From Alphaproteobacteria bacterium (lineage in GTDB: Bacteria; Pseudomonadota; Alphaproteobacteria; Micavibrionales; Micavibrionaceae): a DNA stretch of 64,000 bases. Positions 18,673 to 27,821 of the stretch are shown in pieces. Under the pieces are notes generated by a model that did no database searches, was not told the DNA's origin, and saw only the letters and a program-made list of their open reading frames with translations. The stretch is taken from the NCBI GenBank assembly GCA_020443075.1, contig JAGRIU010000060.1, positions 1 through 64,000 of the forward strand. Direction: 5' to 3'. Position 1 is the first letter of the stretch. Every line of letters starts with the position of its first letter. The translations under genes and the position numbers were made by a program.

Positions 18673-19407
18673 TCAAGCTTGCGTATCAATATGGCCGCCG
18701 GGGTGTGGGGGCGTATTCCCGCCGCCTTGCGTGCCGTCATCTTTCGAAATACCCACGCGCGCGGGGCGCAACAGGCGATCATGCAGGATATAACCCGTTT
18801 CGATAACCTGCATTACAGTCCCCGCAGGCTTGCCGGGAACGGGCGCTTCGAACATGACTTCGTGGAAATTCGGATCAAACGGCTCATCCAGCGGCTCCAG
18901 CTTTTTAATGCCGTGGGTATCGAACGCTTTTAACAGCGTGCGCTCGGTGGCTTCGATGCCGTCCACCAGATTTTTAAGGCGCGGCTCGCTCTCCAGCAAA
19001 TCCTCCGGCACGGCCTCCAGAGCCCGGCGCAAATTGTCCGAAACATCCAGTAAATCCTTGGCGAAGCGTGCGATGGAATATTTTGTAGCGTCTTCGCGCT
19101 CACGGGCGGCGCGGCGGCGGGTGTTTTCCGCCTCGGCCAGCGCACGCATGGCCTGATCTTTGGCTTTGTCCAACTCATCTTGCAAAGCACCAACCACACC
19201 GCGCATATCGGCGCCGGCTCCCGTATCATCGGTCGATGGAGGCGGCTCGGGGGCCAACGGGTCCTCGGCCTTTATGTCAGGGGATGGCTCTGCCGCAGCC
19301 TGCATCTTCGCCGCTTCGGCCTCCATACGCGCCGAACGTTCGATCAACGATTCTTCGCGCTCATCTGGAGAATTGGAAGAACTGGGGGCGTTTTGATTCG
19401 TATTCAT
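18673..19407 (-). CDS. grpE: Nucleotide exchange factor GrpE
   Basis: 244 residues. GrpE releases ADP from DnaK. A charged disordered N-terminus (1-70) precedes the long dimerising helix (about 70-135). The beta-wing domain follows with the family signature FDPNFHEVMFEAPVPG, then VMQVIETGYILHDRLLRPA. The C-terminal 25 residues are Gly/His/Pro-rich. It has its own upstream gap after a terminator, with TTGATT and TATATA 18 bp apart as a possible promoter. Confidence 0.96.
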   Translation of the reverse strand: MNTNQNAPSSSNSPDEREESLIERSARMEAEAAKMQAAAEPSPDIKAEDPLAPEPPPSTDDTGAGADMRGVVGALQDELDKAKDQAMRALAEAENTRRRAAREREDATKYSIARFAKDLLDVSDNLRRALEAVPEDLLESEPRLKNLVDGIEATERTLLKAFDTHGIKKLEPLDEPFDPNFHEVMFEAPVPGKPAGTVMQVIETGYILHDRLLRPARVGISKDDGTQGGGNTPPHPGGHIDTQA

Positions 19408-19458
19408 AAGGCTTATATAAAGAGCTAGGGATTAAAAAATCAACCGGCGACAAAATGA

Positions 19459-19488
19459 AAATCAAAAGACCGCCCAAACTGGACGGCC
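19459..19488 (-). terminator. Terminator after the 325-residue secreted protein
   Basis: On the minus strand GGCCGUCC and GGGCGGUC form an 8-bp stem with wobble pairs (plus 19481-19488 and 19468-19475), followed by UUUUGAUUUU. This separates grpE from the upstream hrcA-side transcript. Confidence 0.75.
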
Positions 19489-19507
19489 TTCAAGAAAAAA
19501 GCAAGGC

Positions 19508-20485
19508 TTACTCGCGCGCGCCCGGAACGCGGGCATAAACGGGCTTGTTGATCCGGCGCTCCTCCGGTCCTTCGGGACCGTAATACATCTCGCCGAGCTG
19601 AATAGAGCCGATATTAACCGTGCCGTGCGTGGCCAGCTGTGCGGCATAAACTCCGCCCTGATCGACGAAATACATTTTATTACGGTTTTCCTTCGTCGTT
19701 CTGAACTCCGGATAAATATCCGTCAGCGGTACAAGCCCCTTGGCGCGCGCCATCTCCGCAATCTTGCGCCCGGTTTCTTCCTTGCCGAAATCCAGTCCCG
19801 AATTATAAAGCACTAAAGTGTTTTTCGGATAGAACCAGAACTCCTGCTTGTTCACGCCGTTCTTATAAGGAAGCCCCAAACGCATAAGGTCGGTCAGTTT
19901 TGCCGTAAACAATACGCGCTCCTCACCGGGTTTAACGTCATAATCCAGCAGCGGCCCTCTGTGTTTGATAATCAACTGAATCTTGTTGATATTGTTCTGT
20001 AACAAATCGTCCCGCGTGAAAACATATTCGGCCTGAGCCGCGGCACGTTTAACCTCACAGGCATGCTGGGAGTATTCGGTGTAATTGCGCTCGACATTCA
20101 AACGCGGCGGTTTGATCTCGATCCGCATGATCCGGCCCAGGGTTTTGGATTCAATGACAGGGTCTGTTAAATCCATACATCCGCTGAAGGCGCCTGGAAA
20201 ATGAATAAGAAAAGCCAACTCACCGGGCTCGCTGTGCTCCGGACGCACGATATCGACCTTTAACTGGCCGTTGGTAATCAGGGTCGAGCTTTCGTAAATC
20301 TCGTCCTCGTTTTTATTCATTCCCGGCACACCGGGCTGCGGACGGTACTTCGGGTCATACTGGTTGACGAAATCGTCATCTTCCTCGGCCTTATCCTGCG
20401 CATAAGCCGGAAAAGCCTGAAAAACAGGGGCGCTGAGAAGAAGAGCGGAAAGAAAAAACAAGAAAAAACGCTTGGACATGATCAT
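19508..20485 (-). CDS. Secreted protein of unknown function
   Basis: 325 residues (or 323 from the second Met, which starts MSKRFF). It has a classical Sec signal peptide: basic start, FLFFLSALLLSAPVF, cleavage near AYAQ at about residue 30. The mature part begins acidic (DKAEEDDDFVNQYDPKYRPQ) and is otherwise mixed beta-rich, with two Cys residues about 45 apart that could be disulfide-bonded. I do not recognise a family. It lies between hrcA and grpE on the same strand with 87 bp to hrcA and a terminator after it. Periplasmic location is inferred. Confidence 0.65.
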   Translation of the reverse strand: MIMSKRFFLFFLSALLLSAPVFQAFPAYAQDKAEEDDDFVNQYDPKYRPQPGVPGMNKNEDEIYESSTLITNGQLKVDIVRPEHSEPGELAFLIHFPGAFSGCMDLTDPVIESKTLGRIMRIEIKPPRLNVERNYTEYSQHACEVKRAAAQAEYVFTRDDLLQNNINKIQLIIKHRGPLLDYDVKPGEERVLFTAKLTDLMRLGLPYKNGVNKQEFWFYPKNTLVLYNSGLDFGKEETGRKIAEMARAKGLVPLTDIYPEFRTTKENRNKMYFVDQGGVYAAQLATHGTVNIGSIQLGEMYYGPEGPEERRINKPVYARVPGARE

Positions 20486-20572
20486 AACTTTTACTGGTTT
20501 CCCTAATTAACTTATAAAGCATTACAAAATAAAAGCGCTGGCGGCAACATTAAACGTGTTTCATCAAACACT

Positions 20573-21619
20573 TCATCCACCAGCTTTCTCGATAATCTTC
20601 TGTATAACCTTGGAGGTATAATCGACCATCGGTATTATTCTATCGTAGTTTAGGCGTGTAGGTCCAATAACACCGATCGCCCCGACAATTTCCTGCTCGC
20701 TGTTTTTATACGGCGAGACAATCATGGACCAGCCGGACTGGTCGAAAATCTGGTTTTCCGCCCCGATGAAAATCTGCACACTCTCCGCTGCGTCAATCGC
20801 GCCGAGCAGATTCAGCATATTTTGCTGTTCTTCCAGGTAATTCATCAATGCCCGCGCGCGCTCGAGATCTTCCAGCGCCTTCACATCCTCCAGTAAACGC
20901 GATTGTCCGCGGATGATAATATGGCCGCCGCTCTTGTCTTTCGGCTGCACGGCCAGCCCGCGCAACACCAAATCCTGCGTCAGGGCATCAAGCTGTGTTT
21001 TGTTTTGCGCGATGTCTTCGTGAATGCGCTGCACCGCTTCTTCAATCGTTTTATTGTTCAAACGTGCGTTGAGATAATTAGCCGCCGCTTGTAGGGACGA
21101 AGCGCTATAATCCTCGTCCGTATCCAAAACGCGGTTTTCCACCAACCCGTTTTTGAGCAACAACACAATCATGATCTTGCGTGGCTGAAGCTGGACGAAC
21201 TGGATGCTCTCGACCGCTTTTTTGCTTTTCGGCGCAATGACAAGCGAAGCGCAAGACGATAAGCCCGCCAACAAAGAAGAGGTTTGCTCCATAAGCACAT
21301 TCACGGAAGGATCAAGTCCTTCATACATGCCCTCGATTTGCCGCCGCTCTTGCGGGCTCAGGCCGCCCACCTGCATCAGCCCGTCAATATACAGCCGCAA
21401 CCCCATCTCGGTCGGAAGCCGTCCCGCAGAGGTGTGCGGCGAAAACAAAAGCCCCGCATCCTCCAGATCGGCCATCGTATTACGGATGCTGGCCGGAGAC
21501 AGCGTAATGCCTGAACGCTGCGAAATCGTGCGCGAGCCTACGGGCGAGCCGGTCGCCAGATAGGAATCCACAATAAAACGGAAAATTTCGCGGGATCGTT
21601 CGTTTAACTCGGGTATCAT
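20573..21619 (-). CDS. hrcA: Heat-inducible transcription repressor HrcA
   Basis: 348 residues. HrcA represses chaperonin genes by binding CIRCE inverted repeats and is kept active by GroEL. The N-terminal winged helix (about 1-75) includes [21 protein letters not shown]-type helices, followed by the dimerisation/GAF-like domain with an inserted segment. The C-terminus has [20 protein letters not shown]. It is divergent from rph across 68 bp, the usual alphaproteobacterial arrangement. No CIRCE site was found here, so its targets, probably groESL, are elsewhere. Confidence 0.96.
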   Translation of the reverse strand: MIPELNERSREIFRFIVDSYLATGSPVGSRTISQRSGITLSPASIRNTMADLEDAGLLFSPHTSAGRLPTEMGLRLYIDGLMQVGGLSPQERRQIEGMYEGLDPSVNVLMEQTSSLLAGLSSCASLVIAPKSKKAVESIQFVQLQPRKIMIVLLLKNGLVENRVLDTDEDYSASSLQAAANYLNARLNNKTIEEAVQRIHEDIAQNKTQLDALTQDLVLRGLAVQPKDKSGGHIIIRGQSRLLEDVKALEDLERARALMNYLEEQQNMLNLLGAIDAAESVQIFIGAENQIFDQSGWSMIVSPYKNSEQEIVGAIGVIGPTRLNYDRIIPMVDYTSKVIQKIIEKAGG

Positions 21620-21687
21620 TCTTTAAATTTATCAGTTACAACGAACGCGGATCAAGAGAGTTATTAACGACTAGGATAATGAAAACG

Positions 21688-22410
21688 ATGAGCAGACCTT
21701 CGGGCCGCAGTGCCGACCAGATCAGAGCCATAGAAATCATTCCTCATATCTCCAAACATGCCGAAGGTTCCTGCATGATTAAATGCGGAGATACCCATGT
21801 GCTGTGCACCGCCAGCGTCGAGGAAAAAGTACCGGGCTGGATCAAGGGCAGCGGACAGGGCTGGGTCACGGCAGAATACGGCATGCTGCCGCGCTCCACA
21901 GGTCAGCGCATGGACCGCGAGGCCGCGCGCGGCAAACAATCGGGGCGCACGCAGGAAATCCAGCGCCTCATTGGCCGCGCTCTGCGCGCCGTGGTGGATA
22001 TGAAAGCGCTGGGCGAGCGTCAGGTTCGCGTAGATTGTGACGTTATTCAGGCCGACGGCGGCACGCGCACAGCCTCGATCACCGGCGGTTTTGTTGCTTT
22101 GCATCTGGCCATGCAGCATCTGGTTAAAATCGGCCTGCTTGAAACCGTGCCTTTTAGCGACCATGTCTGCGCCATTTCCTGCGGGATTTATAACGGAATG
22201 CCAGTCCTTGATCTCGATTATGACGAGGATTCGACGGCTGAAACAGACGCGAACTTCGTCCTGACCGGCAAGGCTGGCATCGTCGAAATTCAGGGTACAG
22301 CCGAAAAAGAACCTTTCAGCGAAGCCGAATTCATCGCGCTGCTGGAACTGGCGAAAAAAGGCTGCGCCGATATCGTCGCGATCCAGAAACAGGTGCTGGA
22401 GCAGGGGTAA
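21688..22410 (+). CDS. rph: Ribonuclease PH
   Basis: 240 residues. A phosphorolytic 3'-5' exoribonuclease that trims tRNA 3' ends. The conserved core includes [19 protein letters not shown]-type sequence (residues 30-50), the phosphate-site region [20 protein letters not shown], and [18 protein letters not shown]. An in-frame ATG lies 9 nt upstream (21679), but AGGATA is better placed for ATG 21688, and MSRPSGR is the usual family start. The stop shares a base with the rdgB start, so the genes are coupled. Confidence 0.96.
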   Translation: MSRPSGRSADQIRAIEIIPHISKHAEGSCMIKCGDTHVLCTASVEEKVPGWIKGSGQGWVTAEYGMLPRSTGQRMDREAARGKQSGRTQEIQRLIGRALRAVVDMKALGERQVRVDCDVIQADGGTRTASITGGFVALHLAMQHLVKIGLLETVPFSDHVCAISCGIYNGMPVLDLDYDEDSTAETDANFVLTGKAGIVEIQGTAEKEPFSEAEFIALLELAKKGCADIVAIQKQVLEQG

Positions 22411-23012
22411 TGGCGCGCCGGTTTGACAAAAACGAACTCGTCATTGCAACCCATAACGCCGGAAAGGCGCGAGAGATTGCCGATCTGCTGCAAGGGCGCG
22501 TTGAGAAGTTTTTCACGGCCGCAGATTTAAACCTGCCCGAACCCGAAGAAACGGGCGCGACCTTCAAGGAAAACGCAGAGCTTAAGGCACTGGCCGCCGC
22601 CAAGGCTTCCGGCAAAGTCGCGCTGGCCGATGACAGCGGCCTGAGCGTGACGGCGCTCGGCGGTGATCCGGGCATCTATTCCGCGCGCTGGGCGGAAAAG
22701 CCCGATGGGACGCGCGATTTTGCCTATGCGATGGAAAAAGTGAGGGCGGCGCTGGGCAATTCACCGGACACAAGCGCCGCCTTTATCTGCGCTTTGTCGC
22801 TGGCCTGGCCGGACGGGCGCGTCGAAACGGTCAAAGGGCGTGTAGACGGGCATTTGAGTTTTCCTCCGCGCGGCGACAAAGGCTTCGGCTACGACCCGAT
22901 TTTTATTCCTAATGGCTACGATATCACCTTCGCCGAAATGGAGCCGCAGGCTAAACACGCAATCTCCCACCGCGCGGATGCATTTTCTAAATTAATCAAT
23001 CTCTTCTTCTAA
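22410..23012 (+). CDS. rdgB: XTP/dITP diphosphatase
   Basis: 200 residues of the HAM1/RdgB family. It hydrolyses ITP, dITP and XTP to keep deaminated purines out of nucleic acids. Motifs include [13 protein letters not shown] at the start, [34 protein letters not shown] and [12 protein letters not shown]. The start overlaps the rph stop (TAATG). Confidence 0.96.
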   Translation: MARRFDKNELVIATHNAGKAREIADLLQGRVEKFFTAADLNLPEPEETGATFKENAELKALAAAKASGKVALADDSGLSVTALGGDPGIYSARWAEKPDGTRDFAYAMEKVRAALGNSPDTSAAFICALSLAWPDGRVETVKGRVDGHLSFPPRGDKGFGYDPIFIPNGYDITFAEMEPQAKHAISHRADAFSKLINLFF

Positions 23013-23155
23013 AAACCTCATATTTTACATACGAAAAGAGCCGAGTTTTCCACAGGCTCGCTTGAAATTTTGTTTACAGAAAACTTGACTTTTATTTCCG
23101 AAAGGCGTAAAGAATTCATCAACACTCGCATGCATAAAAAAGACGAATCAGTCCG

Positions 23156-23171
23156 CCCCGTAAGGACGGGG
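23156..23171 (+). other. Short hairpin in the leader of the IcmD/DotP-like gene
   Basis: CCCCGT (23156-23161) and ACGGGG (23166-23171) pair around an AAGG loop, 26 nt before ATG 23198. The 185-bp gap from rdgB suggests a separate promoter for the downstream gene. Function unknown. Confidence 0.3.
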
Positions 23172-23197
23172 AGTGCAAGCCCAAAGGAGAAGATGAA

Positions 23198-23614
23198 ATG
23201 AACAAGATTAAACAAAAAATACTGGGTGCTCAGGCCGCTTTTGTTGTCGGTCTTTTAGGGTTTGCAACAGACGCACATGCACAATTCGCGCCGACAACGA
23301 CATTCGATGATCCTACATTCAGCACGATTGCCCGCAATATTACGCAATCCGTCGAAGAAATTCCGGGCCTGATGGCCAGCGTGGCTTACATGCTCGGCTT
23401 GTTGATGGGCGTAATGGGCGTGATCAAAATCAAAGACCACGTTGAAAACCCGACCCAAACACCGATGAAAGACGGCGCAGTCCGTCTGGCCGCCGGTGGC
23501 GCTCTCTTCGCTCTGCCGATGGTTTTCGAAGCCATGTTGAACACAATCGGGACGACAAGCACGGCGATTGCACCGGCTAAATTGGCACCGGCAACATTCG
23601 AGCTGACGAACTAA
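23198..23614 (+). CDS. IcmD/DotP-like (type IVB secretion) membrane protein
   Basis: 138 residues: a signal peptide ending near AHAQ (residue 29), then two hydrophobic segments (about 53-72, MASVAYMLGLLMGVMGV, and about 92-112). They are separated by the motif IKIKDHVENPTQTPMKDG. A K(F/I)K-x-H-x-(D/E)NPTQ linker between two membrane segments is what I remember for IcmD/DotP and the related DotE/IcmC of Dot/Icm systems. A VirB2/TrbC-like pilin is the alternative. No other secretion genes are in the window. It sits between rdgB and hemW with its own upstream gap and a GGAGAAG ribosome-binding site. Confidence 0.55.
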   Translation: MNKIKQKILGAQAAFVVGLLGFATDAHAQFAPTTTFDDPTFSTIARNITQSVEEIPGLMASVAYMLGLLMGVMGVIKIKDHVENPTQTPMKDGAVRLAAGGALFALPMVFEAMLNTIGTTSTAIAPAKLAPATFELTN

Positions 23615-23633
23615 GCCGAATAGGCTCAATTAA

Positions 23634-24827
23634 ATGATCGAAACGGGCCAGATGGGATTGTATTTTCACTGGCCCTTTTGTTTGTCCAAATGTCCGTATT
23701 GCGACTTTAATACCCATATCCGCGAAAACGTAGACCGGCAGCGCTGGCTGGATGCGTATAAATGCGCGATGGATTTCTACGCCGAAAAGCTGCCGCACAG
23801 GATAATATCATCGATTTTTTTCGGCGGCGGCACGCCGTCTTTAATGCCTCCGCAAACGATCGGTGAAATCATCGCTCACGCGCAAAAACTCTGGCCGCAA
23901 GTCAACGACCTCGAGGTGACGCTGGAGGCAAACCCGACTTCCGTCGAGGCCGAGAAATTCGCAGCCTTCGCCGATGCGGGAGTTAACCGCGTTTCGATCG
24001 GCGTGCAGGCTCTCAACGATAACGATTTAAAGTTTCTGGGCCGCCAACACGATGTAAAAGCGGCCCGCCGCGCCATTGATATCGCCTGCAAAAACTTCCC
24101 GCGCTATAGCTTTGATCTGATTTATGCCCGCCCCGGTCAAACGCTGGAAAGTTGGAAAAACGAGCTAGACGAAGCTTTTGATTTGAGCGGCGGCCATCTT
24201 TCGCTCTACCAGCTCACCATCGAGCGCAACACGCCGTTTTACTTCGCCCACGCACAAAAGCGTTTTGCCATGCCTGAAGAAGACCTCGCCGCCGACTTCT
24301 ACCATTTGACGCAGGAAGCTACGTCCAAAGCCGGATTGCCAGCCTATGAAGTCTCTAACCATGCCGCCGAAGATCATCAATCGCGTCATAATATGAATTA
24401 CTGGCGCTATGGCGATTATATCGGCATCGGCCCTGGTGCGCATGGGCGCCTGACGCTGGAGGATGGCGTGAAATACGCCACGCGCGAACACCAATCACCG
24501 GATATCTGGCTCGAATGGGTCGGAGAAAAAGGCAGCGGCGCGCATCCTTTCACGCCCTTAAGCCGCGCCGAGCGTTTTAACGAATGCCTGATGATGGGGC
24601 TGCGCATGAGCGAAGGGCTGAACTTCGTTCGTCTGGAAGAGCAAGGGGCGTGCCGTTGGCAGGAGCGCATCAATGAAGAGCGCCTGAAAACCCTTCAGGC
24701 AGAAGGCTGGCTCAGCTACGACGATGAACGCATCATCTTAAACGCCGAAGGACTCTTGCGCCTCAATGCTATTTTGCCCTACATCCTGCTTGAGGCAGGC
24801 GAGGGGGGCGCGAAAAGCGCGGCCTAA
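23634..24827 (+). CDS. hemW: Radical SAM heme chaperone HemW
   Basis: 397 residues. The radical-SAM cluster motif is CLSKCPYC (Cys16, Cys20, Cys23), in FHWPFCLSKCPYCDFNTH. The SAM-binding FFGGGTPSLM and the HemW-type HNMNYWRYGDYIGIGPGAHG follow, with the C-terminal HemW domain. These proteins were long labelled HemN-like coproporphyrinogen oxidases but lack the extra HemN features and bind heme for insertion into client proteins. Order rph-rdgB-hemW is conserved in alphaproteobacteria; here one small membrane-protein gene intervenes. It overlaps the convergent gene by 4 bp. Confidence 0.94.
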   Translation: MIETGQMGLYFHWPFCLSKCPYCDFNTHIRENVDRQRWLDAYKCAMDFYAEKLPHRIISSIFFGGGTPSLMPPQTIGEIIAHAQKLWPQVNDLEVTLEANPTSVEAEKFAAFADAGVNRVSIGVQALNDNDLKFLGRQHDVKAARRAIDIACKNFPRYSFDLIYARPGQTLESWKNELDEAFDLSGGHLSLYQLTIERNTPFYFAHAQKRFAMPEEDLAADFYHLTQEATSKAGLPAYEVSNHAAEDHQSRHNMNYWRYGDYIGIGPGAHGRLTLEDGVKYATREHQSPDIWLEWVGEKGSGAHPFTPLSRAERFNECLMMGLRMSEGLNFVRLEEQGACRWQERINEERLKTLQAEGWLSYDDERIILNAEGLLRLNAILPYILLEAGEGGAKSAA

Positions 24828-26503
24828 AACGGCCATTTGATTTGCGACAAGATCGGCAGGGCCTCTTGGCCGTTCAACAAAAATTGCCCTTGCTCGGTCA
24901 AAGACAGCTCAAAGACATAGGTGTTACGGCCCTCTTCGTCGCTTTCAACGCGTCCGATATTTTTAAGCTGTTGTAAAAACGCGATGCTGTCCTGATAAAT
25001 GACAATTTTCGATGACTCCGACGCGGCTGTGTTTTCGGCTGCGGCTTTATAAAGATCCAGCTTTTCCAGCAGGCCTTCGAGATTGCTCAGGCGCGCGGTG
25101 ATAACCCCCGTAGCCCCGCTAAGCGCGGCAATGTCGGCTTTAATGTCGCCCGTTAAATTGAGGTGATACAGCGCATTACCGATATCGCTTTTAAGCTCGA
25201 AATGCGTGCCCGCACCGGAAAGCAAGGCGGGGAGTTTCATCAGAAGGATCATCGGCCCCATCGCCGCCATCGGGTTGCTCGGATCAGCCTGTGCGCCGTT
25301 ATTCAACACTTTGACAATCCCGCGAAGAGGAATCTTTTCGCTGTGCAGGGATAAAGTCGCCTCCTGTGGCAAAAAGTCCCGCACTTGCGGTTCCAGCGGT
25401 TCAATGCCCAAACCCTTGTATCCGAAGGCGATCAACGTATTGACCGGACCGCTGCGCACATTGTCTGCCCCCAGCGTGAAGTAGAGTTTATCAAGCTTTA
25501 AAGATTCGAGCGTATTCAGATTTTGAGCCGCAGCAGAGGAGCCGCCAAGAACCTCACTGATTTCATCACTACGCGTGCTGTTAAAACTGACGTCACTGAT
25601 CTTAAAATCGGAAACAACCTCATCAAGACTGTCGAGGATGCCCAGAAAAGCGTCCGCATCAAAGGGAGAAGGGGCTTCGATTGGAGGCGTCGCATCTTCG
25701 TTAGCAGAATTTGCATCTTCCAAAGGTCCGCCCGCCGTGATCGCGTTTTCTGCCTTTTTCGCGGTTTGCTGAAGCGCATAGGCGCTTTGAATGGCTTTGC
25801 TTTGCGCAGCTAGCCTGAGGAGGTCGACTTTGGCGATGTTTACCGTGCTTTCGATCGTGCCGATATTCAGGCTTCCTGTATTCGTTGCAGAGGCGATTTT
25901 AAAGTTATTCAGCCGCACAACCATCGGCCCCGTCCAGGCTTGCGGAGTTTCTTCGTTCAAATCATAACGAGCCCGCACCGCGCCGATGGAAAAGGTTACA
26001 GGCTTTTGTTTCTGGTCTATCGTCTGGACCTGAATATTGTCGTACAAAGCATCAAGCTGGACGAAATTCTCGAAATCTTCATGCCATATGCCGCGGGCTT
26101 TTTGCCCGCCGAATGTAATGTTGAAAATTTCGGTGTTACGCGCATCAAAGCCGTGGATGGCCGGGGGAAGGGTCAGGTCCATCTTCCACTCTTTGGGCTT
26201 TTCGGTTGGCTCCGCATTAATGGAAATTGTACCCAGAGTAATCGTGTTGCCGTCCGCATAGTGCATTTTGGCAGCCGGCAAGCTCACAGCGTAATGCGTA
26301 TCCGTAGGCTCGACCGTAACAGCGCCGTCAAATTCAATTGTATACTCTTTTTGCACGTTCGCGAGCTGCGCCTGACGTTCCAGAATATTCTCGAAAACGC
26401 TTTTGAGATGCTCGGCGCCTTGTGCGCTGATGGCTTCTTGTGCCTGTACGCTGGAAATAGAAAAGGCCAGTACAGCCAAAATGCTCAAAAAGAAAAGACG
26501 CAT
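24824..26503 (-). CDS. Large secreted protein of unknown function
   Basis: 559 residues with a signal peptide (cleavage near VQAQ, about residue 22). The mature protein looks beta-rich, with repeated stretches such as TLGTISINAEP, FNITFGGQKARGIW and IGTIESTVNIAKVDLLRL. This is the kind of elongated fold seen in DUF2125/DUF945 or AsmA-like envelope proteins, although I cannot assign a family. Residues about 245-290 are a Glu/Asp/Ala/Pro-rich linker. A periplasmic role is inferred from the signal peptide only. It is divergent from the next gene and overlaps hemW by 4 bp. Confidence 0.6.
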   Translation of the reverse strand: MRLFFLSILAVLAFSISSVQAQEAISAQGAEHLKSVFENILERQAQLANVQKEYTIEFDGAVTVEPTDTHYAVSLPAAKMHYADGNTITLGTISINAEPTEKPKEWKMDLTLPPAIHGFDARNTEIFNITFGGQKARGIWHEDFENFVQLDALYDNIQVQTIDQKQKPVTFSIGAVRARYDLNEETPQAWTGPMVVRLNNFKIASATNTGSLNIGTIESTVNIAKVDLLRLAAQSKAIQSAYALQQTAKKAENAITAGGPLEDANSANEDATPPIEAPSPFDADAFLGILDSLDEVVSDFKISDVSFNSTRSDEISEVLGGSSAAAQNLNTLESLKLDKLYFTLGADNVRSGPVNTLIAFGYKGLGIEPLEPQVRDFLPQEATLSLHSEKIPLRGIVKVLNNGAQADPSNPMAAMGPMILLMKLPALLSGAGTHFELKSDIGNALYHLNLTGDIKADIAALSGATGVITARLSNLEGLLEKLDLYKAAAENTAASESSKIVIYQDSIAFLQQLKNIGRVESDEEGRNTYVFELSLTEQGQFLLNGQEALPILSQIKWPF

Positions 26504-26645
26504 AAAAAACCTCCGGATTTGGCTTGCAAAAAGCAGATATCTTGATGATATGCTCTTATAAACCGTATTTGGTTAGACATCGGCAGTGGTTTTGTTTTAT
26601 ACCCAAAGCCTGTCGGTAAAGGCAAATAAATGTTGGAGAAAATTC

Positions 26646-27821
26646 GTGAGTATAGTCCAGACGCAGGATTCACAATTAACGCTCGATGAAAACGGATATG
26701 TTCTGTATCAGGCAAAGCTGGGCAATCCCTTGCCCGGCGAGCCTGTGGCGAAACTCGAATGCGGCGACACGCCTTTGCGGCCTAAGCTATTATTACTGGA
26801 TGCGGAAAGCGCAAGAGGCGAAGAGCGTGGCCCCTTGCATCAACGCCTTGAAAGCTGGATGGCCGGCCATATCAAAGCCGTTCTTGAGCCGTTGGCCGCT
26901 CTGGAAAACGAAGAGGGCATATCCGGCCCGGCCAAAGGAATTGCTTTTCAGGTCTATGAATCCTTAGGGATTGTCCCGCGCGCCGATCTTGAATCCCTGA
27001 TCGCCGATCTCGATACCGAAGGCCGTCAGGCCCTGCGCGCCCGCAAAGTACGCCTTGGCCCCATTCTGGTTTTTATTCCGGCTTTGAATAAACCGGCCGC
27101 CGTGCGTCTGCGCGCGTTGCTCTGGGGCATTCATCACGGCAAGGCCTTGCCCATGCAAACGCCGAAGGACGGCGTTGTGTCCTTCGAAATTGATCCCTCC
27201 GCCGTGGATAAGCGTTTCTATCAGGCCGTGGGCTATCCGGTTTTTGGCCGACGCGCCATCCGCATCGATATGCTCGACCGGGTGATCAACGCGGTCTATG
27301 ACGGCGCTGAAAACGGCAAATTCCGGGCGCAGCACACGATGGCCGAATGGCTGGGCTGCTCAATCGATGGGCTCTATGATGTGCTGGAGGCTATGGGCCA
27401 CCGCCGTATCAAGGAAGAGCTTAAAGACGTTACACCGGAAGAAAAGGCAACCGAAGAAACGCCGGAAGCGCCTTCTGAAACACCTTCTGAAACGCACCCC
27501 GAAGAAGAACAAGGCGCAGAGAAAAAAGAGGAAGAGACCAAAGCGCAAGAGGAAAAAGCTCAGGACGAAAAACCCGCCTTGGCGATGTTTTTCCTGAAAA
27601 AAGGCAAAGCCTTCCAGCAATCGCGTCCGCCGCACCAAAAGCCTCACAAAAAGTTTGATCACGCAAAGGGCGAAAAACCCAAAGGCAAAGAAGGCGGCAA
27701 AGGCAAACGTAATCAATCGACGAACCGCACGCCCAAAATCATGAGCACAGGCCCCAAGCCGAAACCCGAGGATTCACCCTTTGCAATCCTGCAACAACTC
27801 AAGAAGCAATCCGATGGCTAG
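26646..27821 (+). CDS. Orphan C-terminal domain of an alphaproteobacterial helicase
   Basis: 391 residues from GTG 26646, which has a TGGAGAAAATTC leader. Residues about 1-260 match what I recall of the region after the motor domains in long alphaproteobacterial DEAD/DEAH (SUV3-like) helicases: GEPVAKLECGDTPLRPKLLL, RLESWMAGHIKAVLEPL, GPAKGIAFQVYESLG and PAAVRLRALLWGIHHG. The helicase motor with Walker A and DExH is absent; the upstream neighbour runs the other way. The C-terminal 130 residues are a Glu/Lys-rich, then basic, disordered tail that could bind RNA. It could be a truncated relic or a functional stand-alone RNA-binding accessory protein; the frame is intact. Confidence 0.6.
   Translation: MSIVQTQDSQLTLDENGYVLYQAKLGNPLPGEPVAKLECGDTPLRPKLLLLDAESARGEERGPLHQRLESWMAGHIKAVLEPLAALENEEGISGPAKGIAFQVYESLGIVPRADLESLIADLDTEGRQALRARKVRLGPILVFIPALNKPAAVRLRALLWGIHHGKALPMQTPKDGVVSFEIDPSAVDKRFYQAVGYPVFGRRAIRIDMLDRVINAVYDGAENGKFRAQHTMAEWLGCSIDGLYDVLEAMGHRRIKEELKDVTPEEKATEETPEAPSETPSETHPEEEQGAEKKEEETKAQEEKAQDEKPALAMFFLKKGKAFQQSRPPHQKPHKKFDHAKGEKPKGKEGGKGKRNQSTNRTPKIMSTGPKPKPEDSPFAILQQLKKQSDG

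Noticed and set aside
20556-20571. GTGTTT-CATC-AAACAC hairpin after hrcA as terminator
   Set aside because: It abuts the hrcA stop and has no T run on the minus strand, so termination is not supported.
21620-21687. Possible CIRCE element between hrcA and rph
   Set aside because: The gap lacks the TTAGCACTC / GAGTGCTAA inverted repeat.
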